Part shown: one piece after another, positions 12,850 to 25,608 of the stretch
Numbering within the stretch: position 1 is the stretch's first letter
How the letters are laid out: every line of letters starts with the position of its first letter
NCBI GenBank assembly: GCA_051453625.1
Contig: JBOZIK010000001.1
Coordinates: forward strand, 272,909,798-272,949,067
Source: Welwitschia mirabilis
Taxonomy: Eukaryota; Gnetophyta; Gnetopsida; Welwitschiales
DNA: 39,270 nucleotides
Direction: 5' to 3'
The notes under the pieces: model-generated
The model's input: only the letters and a program-made list of their open reading frames with translations
What the model was told of the DNA's origin: nothing
Database searches by the model: none
Position numbers and translations under genes: made by a program

Positions 12850-13650
12850 TTAAAATAGTAACTATTTAGCATTATACAATTGATCATATAAACATATAGG
12901 TTCTGATAAAGTTCAAGAATTACATAATAATTGGTTTATTCTATAAATATAAAAGATTTTGATAAATGTAAATATTTTTTTTAAAATCTAAACAAACAAT
13001 GTCTATGAAATTAAGACCTATTGTTAAAGGAACTCAAACCACTTGAACTAATATATTTAAATGTTTATTTCTTTGTTTGAATATTGGTCCATGAAAATTT
13101 TCCAATTCTTTATTATATTTATAAATGATTTGATATGATACATTCAAATATTTTTTACATAAAATAATAATGATGCATTAAGATAATTTCAATATTTTAT
13201 AAAGAAAATATTAAATTAAGTTGAAATAATGAAATTTTTTAGTTGTGTACTAATGATGGAAGGGACTTTATTAGCCAATAGTTCTAAGAATTTCTTCGAA
13301 ACAAAGAAAAAGAACTTTAAACCATAACACTATATTTTTCATAGTAGAATGAAGTTGCTAAATGGAGATATCATGTTCTTAAAGAAATGTTGGGTTAACT
13401 TTTATCAAAATTATCATAATGTTGATTGATGAACAAAGGCCCTTTGTACTACATATTTCATTCTTAATAACATGCTTACTAAAATCCTCTAATAAAATAA
13501 CCCATCTGGATTATAGCATGTAATAAAGCCTACTTTAGAAATGCTTAAAGTATACAGATATAAATATTTCTATTATAAGAATATTGTTAATAAATTTTTA
13601 TAATGGTCTAGCATCACATGCTAGTTGGATATGACAATAAGTTAAGTATG
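12850..13650 (+). pseudogene. Decayed Ty1/copia pol: pre-integrase and integrase
   Basis: Landmarks appear in the right order on the plus strand. HYTIDHIN at 12870 stands for the H-x-x-x-GHIN zinc-binding start. KPLELIYLNVYFFV at 13036 stands for the KPLELIH-x-DVCGP block, with the first catalytic Asp changed to Asn. FINDLI lies near 13120 (FIDD-S-R). CTNDGRDFIS then EFLRNKE run from 13246 (RTDNGGEF block, second acid region). NEVAKWRYHVLKEM starts at 13348 (QNGVAER block, third acid region lost). NPSGL-stop-HVIKPTLEMLKVY runs from 13499 (TPYELW...KP-x-L-x-x-LKVFG). No protease, reverse transcriptase or RNase H was found after 13650. The remnant is full of stops and frameshifts and cannot be active. 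Confidence 0.72.
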
Positions 13651-13922
13651 TATCATATTAATGGTTTTATCATGAAAAGGATGGAAGAATTATGAGATGT
13701 AATATTTGACAAGATAATAATTGGCCTCAAAGCCATAATAAATTTTTGAAATTAGCTTAGCTTTAGGTAAATTTTCTAGTATAGTTTTACTAAGTGGACA
13801 TGGAATAGATAAGAATATAAACAAAACTCGCCTAATAAGAGAAGGATGTAGTAACTAAAAATATAACAATCATAAAACTATAAGTACAATACCTTGAATA
13901 CAAGAAAATAACCCAAGCTAAG

Positions 13923-14740
13923 TGTTATAACCCACATTTTGTAATCTTTAATTAATAACCATAAGGACATGATTATGAAAGTTTGTAAATTATGTAATAC
14001 ATTTTGATATCAATTTTAATGAAAATCCTTTTTCTTAATGAGAATCAATGCATAGTATTACAATTAATAATGTAATAAATTTTTAAATTGGTGCATTCAT
14101 TCTTATAATGCATTTTAGATATGTTTTGAATTGATTATAGTGTATGAAGAATTAAGAAGAAACAAGCATCAGAAAATGATGCATGTAATTAATATTGTTA
14201 ATTGAAGCAATAAAATTACTCACCTAAATTAGGTGCATCAGTTATAAATAATATGTCTTTTGTCATTCATACATTACTTTCACATATTACACAAGATATT
14301 ACAACTTTTTATTAATTTATCTTATCAATATCACTTCAATATAGTTTCATCCAACTTGTTATTAATCAGTCTTGTCATTATCATTTACGTGTCCATATTA
14401 CTTTTATACAAAGTTCTTTCAACTTGTCATTAATCAATCTTATCAAGCAAAATATTTTTTAATCTTAAGGATAAAATTATGTGGCTAGTCTTTAACTAAT
14501 TATATCAAGGACCTTTGGTACATCATTTATCTATAAATAGAGCCCTCTTCTTTCTTCTTAAGCTAGTATTCTTCAAGAAAGTTTATGCTACCAAAATTTA
14601 TTCTCAATCTTTTATCCTCTTGAGTGTGGAGTTGAAGCTTTGATAGGTGGCTAACTTATTGCATTTGACATATGATTTAGAGTGTGTTTTTAGGTCTATT
14701 TTATAGGTTAATGCTCAAATTGGCCACTTTTAATGTTTAG
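13923..14740 (+). repeat. Possible LTR fragment with TATA box
   Basis: It begins TGTTATAACCCACATTTTG, a typical LTR opening. It contains three copies of a CAACTT-(G)T-(T/C)ATTAAT-(C/T)A(G/A)TCTT unit at about 14300, 14347 and 14420, and then CTATAAATAG at 14531-14540 followed by a pyrimidine-rich leader. That is the usual U3-TATA-R layout on the plus strand. A closing CA end, primer site and partner LTR were not found; the outer retrotransposon starts at 14897 and may have separated them. Confidence 0.35.
14531..14540 (+). promoter_or_regulatory. TATA box of the possible LTR
   Basis: CTATAAATAG, followed by AGCCCTCTTCTTTCTTCTT, is a good plant TATA box with a pyrimidine-rich initiator region. 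It lies about 600 bases inside the TGTTATAACCC start. Confidence 0.45.
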
Positions 14741-14891
14741 GATTAAAGATAAAGAATTACACATAATTTAGATTAGAATTAAGTAATTATGAAGAATTTG
14801 AGAAAGCACTAGCAAATGAAGAAATTAGATTACACCTACCACCAGAAAATAGAGCATTAGATGATAAAGCATTAAAAAAGAAAGATACTTG

Positions 14892-14896
14892 AGGAG
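14892..14896 (+). repeat. Target-site duplication of the outer element, left copy
   Basis: AGGAG, directly before the left LTR. The right copy at 33579-33583 is AGGAC, so four of five bases match. Confidence 0.6.
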
Positions 14897-16166
14897 TATT
14901 ACAATGTGTATTTATGCAATTGTTACAACCTTAAGAAAATCCTATTAATCATAAATATTTATACAAACACACATACTAGAATAGATGATAGTTAACTAGA
15001 ATTTCATAATCTATTGAAGGCACTAGGCTTGAAGTTACAGTACTTATTTTAGAAAAAGTATTTTTGCATTTTTCATTTAGGTTTAAATAGAAAACAATTC
15101 AAGAAAATAATACAAACTAAACACACTAATGCAATGAAATGCAAATGATAATTATTCTAAATGAAATATATATCTAACTACTAAATCTTCCTATAATAAA
15201 AATTAACCATGTCTAATCTAAATTAAACAAGGAAAATATTACTAACCATAAACAAACTAAGATATTAGGTAAGTCAAATAGATTACAAAAAAATACAAGT
15301 ATTATTCTATAAAATACAAAATAAAACATAATGTAAAATATAAACGAATGATTTCAACCTTAACAAAGGTTTTCCTCATGATCCATATTAACTATGAAGA
15401 TATAATCAAGTCATAATCAACATAAATGATAAGGGAGAAGCACATGAATAAAAACTAAAAGAAACTTTATATTAATGTCGAGTTAATATCCTTGTTACAA
15501 AGCAATAGCATCTTAATAAAGGATACACAACCAAATACTATAGAAGATCTCTCTCTCTCTACAATAATGAATGGACCTCCTTTCCCTTGATCTCCTATCA
15601 TAATATTTTTAGATGCTAAATAAGATAAAAGTCAAAGTCAAGGGCAATGAGGTATTAATTGTAATTAAACATTCTAATAATATATAATTCTAATAAATAT
15701 AAGGAAAGCCCTAATGATACATAATAAGAACATGATACCTTATAGAAGCTAGATGAAGTCTAGTGCATTAGCTAAAAATAGTTGTAATCTTAACTGTCAT
15801 CTAGACAATGGCAAAATTAATGATACATCAAGAGAGGTATCATATTAGCTTCCATATTTGATCTAGATAGCATTCTTATTAACATACATATGATGTTGTC
15901 TATACTATCATTTGGATGATGAAAGGAACAATGGTTTTCTTAAGGTTCTTAATCAAGTTAAATTATCTTTGTAAGTCATTAATTCTTCCTCAGAATATAA
16001 AGTATTAGAACTTATCTATCATGCCTTAAAATATGCTGGTAATTGCATGTTTCCATTATTTTCTCTTTAACTCTCAATAATCATTAAAATACACTTAAAC
16101 TTATCTCAATGTCCTATAAAAGTCCTCAAAATAGTCCATCAAAAACATATAATTTGGCATGCAACA
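14897..16166 (-). repeat. Outer element, left LTR (3' LTR)
   Basis: It aligns along its length with 32333-33578. Shared landmarks are TTTATGCAATTGTTA near the start, AAGGCACTAGGCT, ACATGAATRAAAACTAAAAG, and CAAAAACATAYAATTTGRCAT near the end. The first 79 bases differ at 12 positions by hand count, about 15%. The plus-strand end is GCAACA, intact here. Confidence 0.85.
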
Positions 16167-16180
16167 TAGTCCCTCACTTA
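16167..16180 (-). promoter_or_regulatory. Polypurine-like tract of the outer element
   Basis: On the minus strand TAAGTGAGGGACTA stands directly before the LTR start TGTTGC. This is where a polypurine tract primes plus-strand DNA synthesis. It is mostly purine (the GTGAGGGA core), with a pyrimidine near the end. Confidence 0.6.
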
Positions 16181-17655
16181 GCCTTATTAGTCCCTAATAA
16201 ATTAGGTGAAGAACTATAATTATGAACCAAGTTGATTAAGATGAACATTAACTAGGAAAATGTAAATTATGTTTAAAAAACTTATTATGTAGGATTAAAT
16301 CTCAAAGTATAATAAATTAAATGTTTTACCTTGGCAAATAATGTAATCATGCTATTATCCAGTGTATCATTTAGATGATAATGAGAACAATAAGGTTTCA
16401 AAAATCAGATTAAAAATCAAATGCCTTCAATTTATGATTTCAAATAAACAAGATCAAAATGCTTATTAATGCACTAGTCTTCCTAATTAAAACATTTATC
16501 ACATTAAAGAAATAGATATTAAATTTTATAACAAAATGAATCATCATAAGATATAACCATAATAAGTTACATAAATGATGTTCATGTATAATCAGAAAAA
16601 ATAATAACTTAAAAATGATATTCATAAATCAAACATTAATTTTTTAAGCACAATCCACAAGGGTAAATAGATAAAAATAATTATAACATTATTTACCTCA
16701 TTCAAGATCTCCTAAGTTCCTTAGACTGTAGTTGTAAAAAAAACTTACAACTATTTACTATCACATACTTGGCCTACTAAATAATATTCATAATGCATAT
16801 CACTTAAATAATAGGTAATAATAATCATACTACTACATTATAGATATTTATCTTAAATATTTAAAAATGGCTCTTAAAATTTTTGCTTAAAAATATTTTA
16901 AAAATATTTTAAAAGTATGTCCTACTTCCTCCGTAGTAAATCAATACATCTAATATTACATTAACATAAGAAGAAAAAAGACAAAAATACAAGTAAAGTA
17001 AAAGTAAGAAAAATCTTTGATTATAAAATATTAGTCCATTATCGTGATGTGCCATCTAGACAACATGGTGGATGATAAATCTTTTAAAAGGGTTCTAAAA
17101 AACTAAAGCACAGTAGAGTAAGTTAGGTTAAGGCACTAATGGTAAGGCCTTACAAAATTATCATAAAGTCTCAAATATGGGTAAAAGCAAACAATCAAGA
17201 TGAATAAGGAATGATAAAGGAGGTTAATTTTGGATATAATTTAAATAGAATAGAGCAATAACAATGCATCAATAAGGAAAATTATAAAGTATACCCTGTA
17301 CCCATAATCATTAAGAAATAGTAAGTTGATGTGTCAACACTTAAAAAGAAGACTAAAGAACTAAACTCAAAAAAAAAAAAAAAAAAAGAATATATGAAAA
17401 AATTAGCATCATAAACTTAAAGGAATATAATTTAATTAAAGAATTAAAAACAAAATCAAGTCCTGTAAAGAATAATTGCAAGTAAAAATACAAATTAATA
17501 AGAAAACTACTAAATGATCAAGTCTTAAGTATTTTTAATAAAGAAGTATAGCAATGGCTATGAAGTATTAAATAAAACAATTAAGTAAAATAAAATGAAA
17601 ATGGACAACAAGAAATATGAAGAATACTATGTACCTACCATAAATTATAATCTAA
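16181..17655. other. Outer element internal DNA, 3' part, no reading frame
   Basis: It lies between the outer polypurine tract and the insertion point of the inner element. No protein motif was recognised on either strand. It includes an 18-base A run at about 17371-17388. In an Athila-like element this would be the post-pol region. Confidence 0.5.
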
Positions 17656-17660
17656 TAAAC
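17656..17660 (+). repeat. Target-site duplication of the inner element, left copy
   Basis: TAAAC, identical to 27764-27768. Confidence 0.8.
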
Positions 17661-19601
17661 TATTATGCCTACATTTCAAACTTCAAATTTACAAATGTTA
17701 CTTATTTACCAAAGGGTTAAGTCCTCATCCTTCCCCTCTATCATATGCATTAATTATGAAATAACCCATGATTTTAATGGAAAATTTAGCATGCAAGGAC
17801 TTCTATTTTTAACACCCTTTAATAAATTTAGTTATGATAACACAAAATAATTATAGGAGGAGGAGGAAAACACATTACTCTTTCTTATTAATCAAATAAT
17901 AATAAATGAACATCAATAATACATTAAAGGGCATAAATCCTAGATTTAATACCCATAATTAGATAATGAATTTCCAAGAAAGGATTGAAATGATGCATAA
18001 AAAATTAAATTGCCCAACTCTATACTTTATTAAGTAATAGCTTAGAAAAAAGATTTTCATGAATGACATTAAATGTACTTTTGAAGTAATTACATAACTA
18101 AAGATTTAAATTTTTCAATAACATTCCTCAAGATAAGCATGAAAAAAAATGTGACCAAATTATCATATTTTACTACAATAATACATCCAAGAAAATATAT
18201 TTGTTATACAATGCTCAATGTATCAAATTGAGAAATTTCATAAAGCTATAAGGGACATGCATAATAATAATAGATTTAACTGATAATGCACATCTAATGG
18301 GACATTATTCAAGAGAGATAAATAATGTCTTTAAATCACAATCATATAGGTTTTGAAAATATTAGGATTCATGAAGGATGTACAAGTTCATTTTGCAAAA
18401 ATTTTTAAAAAGACTAGAATAAAAATCTATCTCTTCTTCATGCTCACTTCAATAATCATACTCCCAAATGTTCAACTTGTTACAAAAGGAATATGGAATG
18501 AGAAATATGAAAACCTCATAGCTTTTAGTATGATCCAATCAAGATAAGACAAGGAAAGCTAAAGATTTTTCAGATGTTAAGATAGAAAGGACAAAAGTGA
18601 GAACTTCAAGAAACAAGTTATACTACAAGAATAATGGTCTTATGATTATGAAATAAAAATAATTAGTTATAAAATTTTTCATATATCATTCACTTCACTA
18701 CCTCATTTGGTGATCTGTGAAGCTCACTACCTCATTTGATGATCTGTGATTCTCATACAATATTTTTACATTGTACTCGCTTCATTGCCTCATTCGGTGA
18801 TCTATGAAGCCCACTACCTGATTCAGAGATTTGTGGTTCTTATATAATATTTTTCATATTTTACTCACTTCACTGCATCATTTGGCAATCTATAAAGCCC
18901 ACTGCCTCATTTGGTAATTTGTGGTTCTCATATAATATTTTTCATATTTTACTCACTTCACTACTCATTTAGTAATATGTGATTAATCTATCATTCCGAC
19001 TACCTCATTTAGTAATCTATCGGATTCTCACTTTCCACTACCTCATTTGATAATCTATGGAATACTCATAACCATAAGTTCATAAGAAATCAATACATCA
19101 AGAAAAGTATGATAAAGGATTAACAATGAAGTATCAACTCACAATAAGAACAACTTGTATTTAGATTACTAAACACATTAAGTACAAAAAATAGTAGGAG
19201 TGATTTAATAACATCTCATAATGGCTTATCTAGCCACTAGGTGGTTTAATAATATTTAAATGAAAATGCTTTCTATTTCATCATAGTTAATCATAATAAT
19301 GAAGAAGAATAATAAGCCTTCATAATTAACATTTAATCATGCACATATTCTAGGAATGTTCAATAATAATAAAAGTAAATGATATCATCATTACTATAAG
19401 AACATTATTAGAGATTATAAAGTAATATTTTAGTATTTACTAGATAAAAGGGACCCAAAGCAAAATTTAATAGAATAGCATCTCAAAAACATAATATTTA
19501 TATCAGTTAAAGATTTTAAAATAATGAAACATTATTTAAAAATTCATTAAACTTAATCTTTGAACTTTTCTTTTAATAAAATAAAAAATGAGAATTTGAC
19601 A
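17661..19601 (-). repeat. Inner element, left LTR (3' LTR)
   Basis: It aligns with 25609-27763 over nearly all its length. Shared blocks are TTACTTATTTACCAAAGG, CCTTCCCCTCTATCAT, ATTATGAAATAACCCATGA and ATAAGCATGAAAAAA. It lacks a segment of about 365 bases present in the right copy at 27001-27363, which holds the TATA box. It has more of the CTCATTTGGTGATCTG subrepeats than the right copy. Confidence 0.88.
18690..19065 (+). repeat. LTR subrepeat array built on CCTCATTTGGTGATCTGTG
   Basis: The core occurs at about 18701, 18730, 18788, 18817 and 18876 and continues to about 19050. Spacing alternates between 29 and 58-59 bases, so the higher-order unit is about 88 bases: two cores, then a TTCTCATATAATATTTTTCAT spacer (split here as TTCTCATATAA and TATTTTTCAT). 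The right LTR has a shorter version at 26590-26870. Arrays like this in U3 often carry promoter activity; that is inference here. Confidence 0.8.
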
Positions 19602-19615
19602 CTTCTCCACTTCTT
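19602..19615 (-). promoter_or_regulatory. Polypurine tract of the inner element
   Basis: The minus strand reads AAGAAGTGGAGAAG and then the LTR start TGTCA. The tract has a single pyrimidine and directly abuts the LTR, as expected for the plus-strand primer. Confidence 0.8.
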
Positions 19616-22429
19616 AAGAAGTTTTATCCTTGAAACTTGAGTAGGAAAGATTAATTATTTACTATAATACATTTATTTTTAATTTTCATGTAGCTTCTAC
19701 TCTCTCTCCTAATTGTTCTACTAAAGTTGAATTTATCTTCCTTTAATGACATATATAAATTATTGAATAGGTTAAAATGTTGTCTACATGTTTTCTAATC
19801 AAGGTCATGACAACACCAATCATTTATTGCATCTAGAATAATCAAGCCTCTAAGAATTCTCTTATTCCTCTATGCTTCACTTTGATTTCATGATGTAAGC
19901 TTTAAAGGTTGTGGTACTTGAGTGTATTAATTCATAAAACTCCTTTATTATACATGAAATTTAAATCTTTCCCATTTCCCAAGGTTATAAATCTTACATT
20001 ATAGAAAACACTATGAACTAGCATATCTTTATAAGAGGTTGAATAAAGATCACATGATTTATTTTGCAAGGAATTTCTAAGAACATAGTTAAATATACTT
20101 CTAAATGATTGAAAAACCTTCTATTTAATAAGGAAAAATACCTTAACCACCTCCTTACTTTTACCAAAAGTAAAATATGCTTAAACTATTAAGTCCAAAA
20201 TAGCAACTTAAATATGGTAGCATAATAATCTCTCACTCCAATTGTAACATATACTTCTAAAGTTGTTTTGTAGAAATGTCATAAGCCTAAGCTCAAAAAT
20301 TATATATCTCTTCCAAACTATACTCTTTGTTGTATACATTTTCCCATGTTTCTCTGTCACTTCTGCTTATCTAATCTAGTTGAATTTTAACTTTAAAGAT
20401 TAATATGTAAAATATAGCACTTAACAGGTCAATGATAAAAAACAAAGAAATCTTACTGACATATCTATTTACTCTTGTTAAAGAAAAAACAATAATACAA
20501 GTACTAAAGAACTTAAAATGATTAGATCTTTTAAATTTTCATAAACTTAAGTAATTAATTTAACCATAAAAGTCCTAATAAATATGCCATTTAAATAATC
20601 TAGATCTAAAGGAAAAATTTTTCTTAAAAGTTAACTAGAAACTAAAGTTTTTAAAAGACACAAGGTAGTGATCCAATCTTAGATGAATGAAAGATATCAA
20701 GCTTAATAAACTACATATATGAGCTAGATATCCTAATGAAATTAGTATAGAACTTTAAATAAAGATGAGTATCAATCTTTTAGCTCAAGTTCTAAAAAGT
20801 TAAGATTCTAAGCATTATCTAAATGGTTATGATATTTAGAGATGACATGATATGTTGATCAAAGATGTAAGAAATAAATCTTCATTATTTTCTTTCTAAA
20901 ATATTCAATACATCAATTAACCAAGAAAACATAAATAAATTATCCTCAATCCAATGTAAAGAAAGTTAATTATAGACATCTCATATAATTATTAGTCATT
21001 TGTGTTGTGTGAGTGACAATAATAAGATTACATGATTACTTAAAATGAAAAAGGATAGACTATTAAAAAATAATCCATACATACATTATTATAAAGGATG
21101 TACAATAATTAAGGAAAAAAATGAACGTTCCATAAGCAACATGACATGTATGGCAAGGCTATCCTAACCTACTTGAGAAACATCTCATGCATCAATGTCA
21201 GTCTAGAGTGGTGATTCACATGTTGCTAATCAGGAAAAAAATCCTTTTATGCTAATCAGAAAGAAAAATCCTTTTATGAGTCTTCATGTAATTATGCATA
21301 GACACATGTGCATGACCATTGCATTACTGCATTACATCTACAAGGTGGTATGCATCCTTGCTTAAAATAAATAAAAGCCATGGTTAAGTAATGGGTAACT
21401 TATTTTAACTTCACAAACATACCCCTAATAAAAAAAATTCCACTTAAAAGGTAAAATATATAAATAAAGGTAAGTAATCATTACTAATTCTTATGTGCCT
21501 AACTTTCATTTTTGGCCAAATACATACTTCTGTGTATGGATATTCAAGAATAGAATATACAAATCAAAGCTTATTTAACATTAATTATTATTTATTACTA
21601 TTACAATTATATTATTGTTAAAGTAGTTTCTATAGTTAACATGATGGTATGGCTTCTGTCAACATCTGATGCAATTGAAAATGAAATAGTCAACGGTGGT
21701 CTCTCGCCTCAGCCTGTCAATAAGGTAGTGGGAAAATAATAAGGAAATCACAATTAAAAATTAGAAAGAGAAGGGCATGTGGGATTAGTCAATATTATAC
21801 TCCACCCATTCTTCATCCATTTTATACTACAACAATTATCGATTTCCAATGAAACTTGGATGCCTTAGGTTCCTACATATGATTGATACATCCCTGATGA
21901 AATAATACAAATAGTATATTTTATTAATAATGAATAATTAGGCATAATAAAATTTACACATTTAGTAGTACCAATGTCATGTCTATGTTACTATGGATTT
22001 CATGGAGTTTCTTTAAGTTCTATTTGTAAAGCTATTAAAAGAAGGTAAAAGCATCATTTCATTCATATACATCAGAAGAATTCCAAACTTATATTAAACA
22101 TAATAAGGATTTCATGTGGATCATATTTCTATACACTTCTTAAATATTCTTCACTTGTTTTTTTTAATGTTTTTTCATCTTTCATATTAATGTTTAGAAT
22201 CTTTACTCATCTAAACCTCTTCATCTACCCCTTTCTTTCCATTAAGAGTAGTTTGCATTGCTAACTTTTAAATTCCCTATAAATAACCTTTGAAAAATTC
22301 CAATATTTTTATCTTTCATTATCATTCTATTTTCTTAATTTAAAAGCAATAATATTTAACTAATCATAATCAAGAACTACCTATAAGATCCAAACAAAGA
22401 CTCATTTAAAGCTCAAAAGCAACCAAAAA
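19616..22429. other. Inner element interior, 3' part (expected integrase region)
   Basis: By position this should encode integrase on the minus strand, but no H-H-C-C, D-D-E or GPF landmark was recognised. It is AT-rich with many stops. 19561-20160 contains no CG dinucleotide at all. Confidence 0.45.
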
Positions 22430-23080
22430 TTTTCATGTGAACCCTTTGAAGTAGAAAGAAATCTTAAAACTCATAAAAAACACACATAAAACTTCACTCC
22501 ATATCTTTCTAGAAATATAAAACTTTCTTACAGCCATATAAAATAGTTCAAAGATAGATAAATAAACCTAACCAAAAATTTTCTCAGTAGCTAACTACTT
22601 GCCAAATGTAGGATAATTAAGCTTCACATTTTTGTTTTCATTACAAAGAATGCAATATGACACTTGCTTATCTTTATTATTGATCTCCAACATCTTCCCC
22701 TTAATAAAATACTTTACAAAAAAGAAAATATTCTAAGGATACACAATGGATTGATGCTTTATAATTTGTCCCATAAGATAGTTGTCATTCTTATACTAGT
22801 AATGATAAAAGGAGCAATTCGTTATCCTTCAGCATTGGTAAGATCTGTAAGACATCTATGTATATTAACTTACTTTTTAAATGATAAGAATTTTCCAAAT
22901 CCTACACTTAAAGCTAAAAAGAGCTAAACCTTACTCTTCAATATGTTGATCTTTCATGAACCTATCCTTTAGATGTCATGCAAAAATGATAAATGACTCA
23001 AAAAACACAAGTGAACTGATATTGAAACTTACATATGATGATGCATTGCAGATGCCAAGAAGAAGAAAGAATATTAGACA
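22430..23080 (-). pseudogene. Decayed Ty3/gypsy reverse transcriptase and RNase H
   Basis: On the minus strand several gypsy pol landmarks follow one another. LGICNASS (about 23060) matches the FGL-x-NAP block. ESFIIFA-stop-H (about 22990) stands where F-V-x-FIDDIL is expected, with the catalytic Asp pair lost. KDRFMKDQHIEE (about 22965) matches the SK-x-x-EEH-x-xHL region. FKCRIW (about 22905) matches FSKCEFW. The DNA at 22812-22849 closely follows the VDP-x-KVEAI-x-NW junction. For RNase H, VILHSL and then LNYPTFGK and LAT (about 22610-22670) match the IAYAS-x-QL...NYPTHD-x-ELAA block. A weak HKSLKY-like trace lies near 22475. Frameshifts and stops exclude activity. Confidence 0.68.
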
Positions 23081-25590
23081 ATATTTTGGTTCATTTTGAG
23101 AGTGTTTTATGCATTAGGAAAAAAGAAGATAAAAAATTAGAAAAATAGATTAAACTAGAGAAAATGACATAGCATGAGTAATTACCATCGGAAACACACT
23201 TGAGAAGGAGACCTTTAGTAGGAGTGAGAGACAACATTCAGTAAGTAAAGGTGTAACCATCTATAACAAATAAGGATAAAGCATGTAAATAAATTAATAA
23301 ATGATAAAATAACTAGCTAAAAAGAAAGGGGGATGAAAATTGACCAGTGGAGATGGAAAGAGGAGTGTCATTCACATTGATGGAAGGGTCGTTAACAAGA
23401 AGTATTAGCATGTTCTTTATCAAGAAAAGCATTTGTTATAAGACATATTTCATTTCTTTCTTTAAGATTGCTATCATAGGTAATGATAAAGTCTATTAGT
23501 GAAGTTTCTTAGTACCAGAATAAGACTTTCTATGAGGGTGTGCTCCAACTTAACAAAAGGCATTATTAAAGAGTCCAAAAAACTATTAGAAGATTTATTG
23601 ATAGGATTAATATAAGGCTAGTTTTAAATAAAAAAGATTAACACATATTCCTGGATGGTTAAGTGATCAAAACTCCTTCTGATGTAGAAGGAGTAAAAAA
23701 GCTCTTTGTGTCATGCATCTCCAAATGCTAACTCTCCTTTAACAAATTTTCATCAAATTTTTTTATATAAATTAATGGTTTTAATCATAAAGGCCTTAAG
23801 GAGTATCTTGAGGGTTTTCACTAAGAACTCCTCTAGCATATTGAAATTCCTTAAAAAGGCCTTTATTCACGAAACTCAAGTATAAGATTCAAGTAGAAGA
23901 TTCTACAAGCTTTTTAAAATAATCACAAAAACTCCTACATTTTTTTAACTATTAATTACAATGTGTGTCCTTCATATCTAACTTTGTGTACATCATATAA
24001 CCTCCATTACTTCTAATTTCATTAGGAAATAGCTTTAACAAGTGCATTCTAGCCATTCATTTGTTTTTTAAACTTGTGGTACAACACACTTTTATTTATG
24101 TTGTAATGTATTTCTACCATTACTTTATCTAGTTCACATCTCTTATTTTTCTTCTTACTATAATGCATTTCTAACCAATTAAGACATTTAAATCATGCTT
24201 TAGGAAATAAATGAAAAAATGGGATAGAAGTGTAACATTTATTCTGACATCTCTTATCATTTAGTTATCTAATTCTTGGATATTTTCACCTGTAACAATC
24301 TTGCTAAATTTGATGCCCTTGCATTTAACTATCATCTAATTAAACAACTCTAAAGAAAGTTTTATAGTAGAGAGACGTGTTACTAAATGTAGACATAATA
24401 GATGGCTATGTAATTAACTTAAAGTAAAGGTGGAGAAAAGCATTTTATTTAATTAAGTGTTGATAATAATTTGACTTAAGTTCACATTACTAGAGGGCAT
24501 AAGAAATTGTTTCAGCAAAGAGAAGATTGAGGTGTTTCCTATAATGAGAATTGTTTAGATAGCAAGTTTATTTTAGATCCAAAAATGTATTAATTCATTT
24601 TAATATAACATCTTAAAAGGTAAATGTCTTAAGATTTGACGGAAAAAGAGTTATAAGATGCATTGATCACGCCCCTTGCAGAAGATAGTTGAGAAAATGT
24701 AGCATGGGTATTAAGTGCAATTAAACAAAAAACTAAATGTGGATAAACTAATTTAAGAGTTTTTAGTATAAGATTAAATGCCAAATATAGTATGTATCTA
24801 TAGGAATCATGTGAGGATTAGAGTGCAATGAGGGGAGATTATGGAAAGACTTGATTCAAAAATTAAAAGCACATTATTCAATCCCGATATTCTCTCTTAA
24901 TTGTAGAAAATTATTGATAGTGATGATTTATAAAATAAAATGTGAGGCCTAATGACCTTGTCAAAGATGGTTGGTATTTTTATTTAGATCTCAATAATTA
25001 CTTATTTTGCTATTAGATTGAAATTAAGGCAGAAATGGTGAGATTCTTAGTTCAAATTTCNNNNNNNNNNNNACATCATTGTCAATACATTAGATATTAT
25101 TTCATAATCCACTATGCAATTTAAGTTCTTGGAAAATACCCTTTTAAATGTATGTAATATTTCAATAAACTAGACTGTTAATGTTAAAGGTACTTAAAGG
25201 GTTTTCTTGAATTTCTTTTTTCCTTTATTTTATTATTATAATTAATATTAATAATAAAAAATAATTCTAAGTTATATAGTATAATTTTTTTTATCTTAAT
25301 TCTAGATTACTATAAATCAACTTTAAATTAGCCTCATAAAATAGTCCATCATGACACTTCACCACATTCCTTAGTAATAAATGCCTTGCAAGCAATTATG
25401 TCTAGAAAATCATAACCTAGGCTTAGATGTTGAATCTATAATGGTTTTATAACCATTATTCCTAATAAAATCACAACATAGGTTAAAATTTATAAAGCCT
25501 TCATAGTAACTATGCTAGTAAAACCATAACCTAGAGTTCGGATATCAAAATGTAATACCTCAAATATTTACAGTTAAAAATCTTCGACTT
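23081..25590. other. Inner element interior, 5' part (expected gag and protease region)
   Basis: It lies between the primer site and the reverse transcriptase trace. No gag zinc knuckle or protease motif was recognised. It includes a 12-base N run at 25061-25072. Some of it (23101-23400) does not look like pol and may be further inserted DNA. Confidence 0.4.
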
Positions 25591-25605
25591 AACACTCTGA
25601 TACCA
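25591..25605 (-). promoter_or_regulatory. Primer-binding site of the inner element, tRNA-Met type
   Basis: The minus strand reads TGGTATCAGAGTGTT, starting three bases from the LTR end. TGGTATCAGAG is complementary to the 3' end of plant initiator tRNA-Met, the usual primer of many gypsy and copia elements. This fixes the element's direction as minus. Confidence 0.85.
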
Positions 25606-25608
25606 AAA

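Noticed and set aside
13500-13520. AATCCAGATGGG on the minus strand, like the DPDG of the missing glyoxalase exon
   Set aside because: It has stops on both sides, is 24 kb away, and is better explained on the plus strand by the copia integrase frame.
18353-18547. 64-codon plus-strand frame
   Set aside because: It lies within the inner LTR, and the other LTR copy does not keep it open.
18690-19065. CRISPR-like spaced repeats
   Set aside because: The spacers are themselves repeated and the host is a plant; this is an LTR subrepeat array.
22664-22927. 87-codon plus-strand open frame
   Set aside because: It lies antisense to the gypsy reverse transcriptase/RNase H remnant and has chance-like composition.
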